Shown: positions 60,924 through 64,000 of the stretch, in pieces
Numbering within the stretch: position 1 is the stretch's first letter
Layout: each line of letters opens with the position of its first letter
Assembly (NCBI GenBank): GCA_027605045.1
Contig: JAQFWX010000006.1
Coordinates: 806,001 to 870,000 of the forward strand
Length of the DNA stretch: 64,000 nt
Direction of reading: 5' to 3'
Source of the DNA: Phallus indusiatus
Lineage: Eukaryota > Basidiomycota > Agaricomycetes > Phallales > Phallaceae
Translations under genes and position numbers: made by a program
The notes under the pieces: model-generated
Told to the model about the DNA's origin: nothing
The model's database searches: none
The model's input: only the letters and a program-made list of their open reading frames with translations

Positions 60924-61028
60924 AACAATAAAGATAGCGTGCGAGGCAAAAACAATCAGATCCACTTATTTTTCTTCTCCTACTTTGAACAATTCTTTAG
61001 CGCTTCTCTCATCTTATCCCCTCCCACT

Positions 61029-61610
61029 ATGTCGAACAATAGCGAAACTTCCCAAAATTCTGTTCCCTATTTACAACTCCCATTTTTCCCTTTTTCGTTC
61101 CGTTCTTCCCTCAGAATCGGCCCTAATCCTGACTTCCTTACCATAATCCGTGTCTACAACACCTTCACCTCCGAAATCAATATCGACGCTAATACAGTAC
61201 TCCCCGCTACACCTCCCCCATCTTTGGAAATAACCCTTCCTTACGATGATTTAGAACTAGAATACCCGCGAGCACTAACTCTATACGAACGAACAGACAT
61301 CAATGTCATGCACGAATCGTATGAGCTTGTCGGGTTCCTGAGAGCTCAAAGGGATGGAGTACTTATATGGAGATTAGTTTTTCGCAATTGGTTTTATGGA
61401 TACGTACAGTTTCTATTTGTCGATGCCCCCCTATCCGTCATGCCACCTCCCCCAGACTTTTCAGACGATCTTACTCGCCCTCCTCCCTCATATCAAGAAG
61501 TGGAAAGCGATCTATTCGAAGATCTGAGGCGACCATCTCTACCTACCCCTCACATCATTCTTCCACTGCCACGAAGAAGCCGATCTCAGCAGCCAGAGCC
61601 AGATCAGTAA
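61029..61610 (+). CDS. Element X ORF b (copy C), intact
   Basis: A 193-aa frame of the same length as in copy A, with few replacements (for example ENDL to ESDL, EFVG to ELVG). It starts MSNNSETSQNS and ends SRSQQPEPDQ. Function unknown. It stayed open although ORF a of this copy did not. Confidence 0.65.
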   Translation: MSNNSETSQNSVPYLQLPFFPFSFRSSLRIGPNPDFLTIIRVYNTFTSEINIDANTVLPATPPPSLEITLPYDDLELEYPRALTLYERTDINVMHESYELVGFLRAQRDGVLIWRLVFRNWFYGYVQFLFVDAPLSVMPPPPDFSDDLTRPPPSYQEVESDLFEDLRRPSLPTPHIILPLPRRSRSQQPEPDQ

Positions 61611-63402
61611 GAAGAATGAGATGGTATAGGTATGGTACAGGATAGAGGCAGCGCGGGAAGTGCCAGGTGTTGAGTCAGGCTAGGGCTGTGTTTCCAGCCG
61701 GTTTTGTTTTTCCTATTTTGATCTCTTCTTTGTTTTTCTTTTGTTCTTTGTTTCGGTTTTCATCATTTTCTCCTATCAATGTATGTTGTTCTTTTTTGTT
61801 GTAATTGTATCTCCCATCTTTCTCTCGCGATTCCCCCTATCTGCCATATTTCTTTTGTTCTTTTGTTTCTTTTTTTGTTTGCTATCCCGGTGAACGATGA
61901 GTGATCGTCTCACTAATGCTATGTACTCTGAAAGGTATATATACTGCATGTAAATACTTGTAACAGCAGCAATTCTACCGGACGAGTTGTCTCACAGTTT
62001 AAGTCTCAGTCAAGTTCAAGTCAAGTTCAGCTCAAGTCAAGTTTCGCCTCTAGTCTATTTCTACGCTCATATCTATATCTTTGGATTAACTCTGAGTGAG
62101 GTCTCGGAGTATAAACTAGCGATTTTCATTTCAATTTTATTGTCGCTTCACTAACTCGCAGAAGGATAACTGTCATCATTGATTGTAGATCCTCCGTACT
62201 AAGTCGCAACTCAAGTCTTTTGCCGACGCTTGTTCATTATATCACTTGCACATTTGCATACGATCTCTCCTAGTCGTTGCAGTTGTTGTTGGTGTTTTGT
62301 CTGTGTTGGTTTCGATATCAGCGCATACATCCCTACATCCCCATTCCCCATCTACTCGTTCTCTCATTACCCGAAATCAGCACCAGGACCCGCTCCACGG
62401 TAGACTAACGACCTCTATAATCAAATATCTCGTAGTTATTCCGATCACTTATAGCCGGCATACACTAAGCTATATTCATCGGATCGTTACACCGCGCCCA
62501 TATCGCACGCACCCGCAATAAGTGGAAAAGCTTGGCGCAGGCTATTGTAAGTGGTCCTGCATATGATTTAGGCAATGACCCCGATGCTATCAAGGTGCGT
62601 GCTTCTTGGCTATTGGAGGACACGCGGTGGGTATATGGTAGCATCGAGGGTGGCGAAGAAGGAACGAGAGTAAGTTATTGCTGACCTGTCTTGATCAATA
62701 CTAACTCAGTTGGTAGGAACGGCGGCGACGGCCTTTCGGACATCCCACTATAGCCACCATCATTGTTGGGGCGGCTTATGAAGCCAAGGATGGTGTGGCA
62801 CGTTTGTGCCCGGACAAGCTCAATCCCATTCCACTTTGCATGATTGCATTTACCGCAGTAACGGTAAGGCTCAATCGATTTAATAAAATCTGCTAATTAT
62901 TCACTCCAGATCATGAATGCCCTCCACGAGTATGCACTGAATGACGGCCACAAAACTAGCGTCGACTTCGGGGCAACCAAATATGCAGAACACTATGCAA
63001 CTCTTTTGGATAATATCAAAGACGTCGCGAAACTGAAGCCTCAACAATGCCTTGAGCTTCGGCGAGAAATTCACGACCGAGGGGCGAACAAACTCGAGCG
63101 ACCATTCAGCAATTGTTTGCAGACTCAAAAATCCAAGTTCGTCATCGAAGACTCGGATGATGAAGATGGTGAGGCGCCGGATGGATTTGATAATGATGCC
63201 GGGTCTATAGGTATCAATGAGCGTTCTGAGGAACATTTGCCAGAGGAAGAGAGTGGAAGTGAACAGGAAGACATTAGCTTCCCAGATGATCAGGATGATG
63301 ACTTTGAAAGCCAGGATGAAGGAGGTCTAATCGGTGATAATATAGTTCAAATTTGATTGTATTGCTTGTATGTACTATGCAATGCAAAATAGCGTTGGAG
63401 CA

Positions 63403-63636
63403 ATGGCTCGTCCTAAACAAACAATTAATCCTGAACGAACGGGTAATTCTGAACCAGCAAATCCTCCTGAAGAAGCAAAGCATTTTGAACCAGTGAACCA
63501 TCTTGAACCAGCGAATCCTCCCGAATCAGCGAATCCTCCTGAATCAGCGAATCCTCCTGGAGCACTGATGACTTATATACATCCGCTACTCCGTGGAGCC
63601 CTGAGGAGTGCCAAGGACACGGCAAGATCGGGCTAG
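63403..63636 (+). CDS. Short Pro/Glu/Asn repeat protein frame, hypothetical
   Basis: ATG at 63403 opens a 77-codon frame with repeated six-residue units of the type EPANPP and ESANPP, encoded by an 18-bp tandem repeat at about 63507-63560. It lies 47 bp after the DUF6532 stop. It may be a remnant of another gene; no family was recognised. Confidence 0.25.
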   Translation: MARPKQTINPERTGNSEPANPPEEAKHFEPVNHLEPANPPESANPPESANPPGALMTYIHPLLRGALRSAKDTARSG

Positions 63637-63710
63637 GTGCTCCATGCCTCTCCCCAGGTCCAGACACTTCAGGAGGCGCTGGAGCACGCTTCCCAGATCA
63701 CTGATGTAGT

Positions 63711-64000
63711 ACTACCCGCTTTGCTGTCATTTATGGCGATAAGGCGGAATTTCGGGATTGCGAATCGGATGACGGAATAGGGGTAACATTTTTATTCCAC
63801 CCCTCCCATCCCTTTGATGCTGTTTCTGCCACCGAGAAACATCTGGTATGCACGTCAAAGAACGATGTCAATATATACGATCTAACAGGAGCAGGAGTGA
63901 GCCCGATATCGTTCTCGCGCGCCAGTGACACTGAATGGAGGGTATCCCTTAATGGGAAATATATGGTATGGATTGATACCGACAGAAACATACAAATCTT
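63711..64000 (+). other. Partial WD-repeat-like coding stretch running off the window
   Basis: An open frame from about 63711 continues past 64000. It reads FHPSHPFDAVSATEKHLV, NDVNIYDLTG and SLNGKYMVWIDTDRNIQIF, with spacing that resembles degenerate WD repeats of NACHT-WD proteins such as the one at 27956-32405. No start is visible, so it may be an internal exon or a fragment. Confidence 0.35.

Larger units (their letters stand above)
60149..62491 (+). mobile_element. Element X copy C (2343 bp)
   Basis: Same TGTCGCGCACC...GATCGTTACA ends as copy A and very similar throughout. It is flanked by CCGC on both sides (60145-60148 and 62492-62495). It is inserted six bases into an exon of the DUF6532-like gene, in the same orientation. 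Confidence 0.87.
59308..63356 (+). pseudogene. DUF6532-like gene, 5'-truncated and split by X copy C
   Basis: Exons: 59308-59335 (start lost beyond the Gypsy-B LTR), 59385-59497, 59545-60097, then 60143-60148 continuing after the X element at 62496. Later exons include one ending near 62670 (EEGTR), RRRPFGHPTIATIIVGAAYEA up to about 62862, and a last one from about 62911 to the stop 63354-63356. The N-terminus is Ser/Thr-rich and low-complexity. The core (WISRI, RAHIARTRNKWKSLAQAI, PFGHPTIATI, CMIAFTAVTIMNALHEY) resembles the fungal DUF6532 domain, whose function is unknown. The C-terminal 80 residues are strongly acidic. Without X and its extra CCGC the frame is continuous, so it was recently intact apart from the missing 5' end. 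Confidence 0.65.

Noticed and set aside
1..64000. CRISPR arrays, tRNA, rRNA or bacterial operons
   Set aside because: No regularly spaced short repeats, tRNA cloverleaf motifs or rRNA signatures were seen; repeats present are transposon-derived.

Overview
The window is from a filamentous basidiomycete, most likely an Agaricomycete. Protein-coding genes are cut by many 49-72 nt introns. The gene content (NACHT-WD STAND protein, DUF6535 and DUF6532 families, Plavaka transposase, Crypton tyrosine recombinase, chromodomain Gypsy elements) is typical of mushroom-forming fungi. No bacterial features, CRISPR arrays, rRNA or tRNA genes were seen. Gene models come from hand splicing: exon ends were accepted when GT(or GC)-AG sites restored a family-like reading frame. 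Family names rest on recognised motifs, not on database searches. Layout: (1) 1-11741 is a head-to-tail array of a 4.28-kb Crypton-like element (one partial and two full units), each with a minus-strand tyrosine recombinase gene of five exons; only the middle copy is open throughout. (2) 11742-25196 is ordinary chromosome: POL2 (DNA polymerase epsilon catalytic subunit, 10 exons, 2226 aa), a synaptobrevin/Snc v-SNARE, a DUF6535-like membrane protein and a secreted S10 serine carboxypeptidase. (3) 25197-27955 holds no recognised gene. (4) 27956-32405 is an eight-exon C2-like/NACHT/WD-repeat STAND gene. (5) From 32.7 kb to the end the window is a nested transposon zone. A PD-(D/E)XK-like gene is split by a solo LTR with a 5-bp target duplication. 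A Plavaka transposase gene (starting 34368) is split in its N-terminal zinc finger by an 11.1-kb Gypsy-type element (Gypsy-A, LTRs nearly identical). The same Plavaka gene carries a 144-bp TTAA foldback MITE and is cut off at 48217 by a second Gypsy chromovirus (Gypsy-B, 48217-59307). Gypsy-B is itself split twice by a 2.3-2.5-kb TG...CA element, here called X. A third X copy splits a DUF6532 gene at 60149. The most unusual object is element X: three independent insertions, each with a perfect 4-bp target duplication, LTR-like termini and a TATA box about 570 bp from the 3' end, plus two open reading frames upstream of that TATA box. The reading frames are still recognisable in a strongly diverged copy. 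It behaves like a solo LTR whose U3 region codes for two related proteins of unknown function. Inferred order of events in the right half: Plavaka and DUF6532 genes first, then Gypsy-B, then X copies; Gypsy-A, the MITE and the solo LTR landed independently. Gypsy-B has no matching target duplication and joins two unrelated genes, which suggests ectopic recombination.
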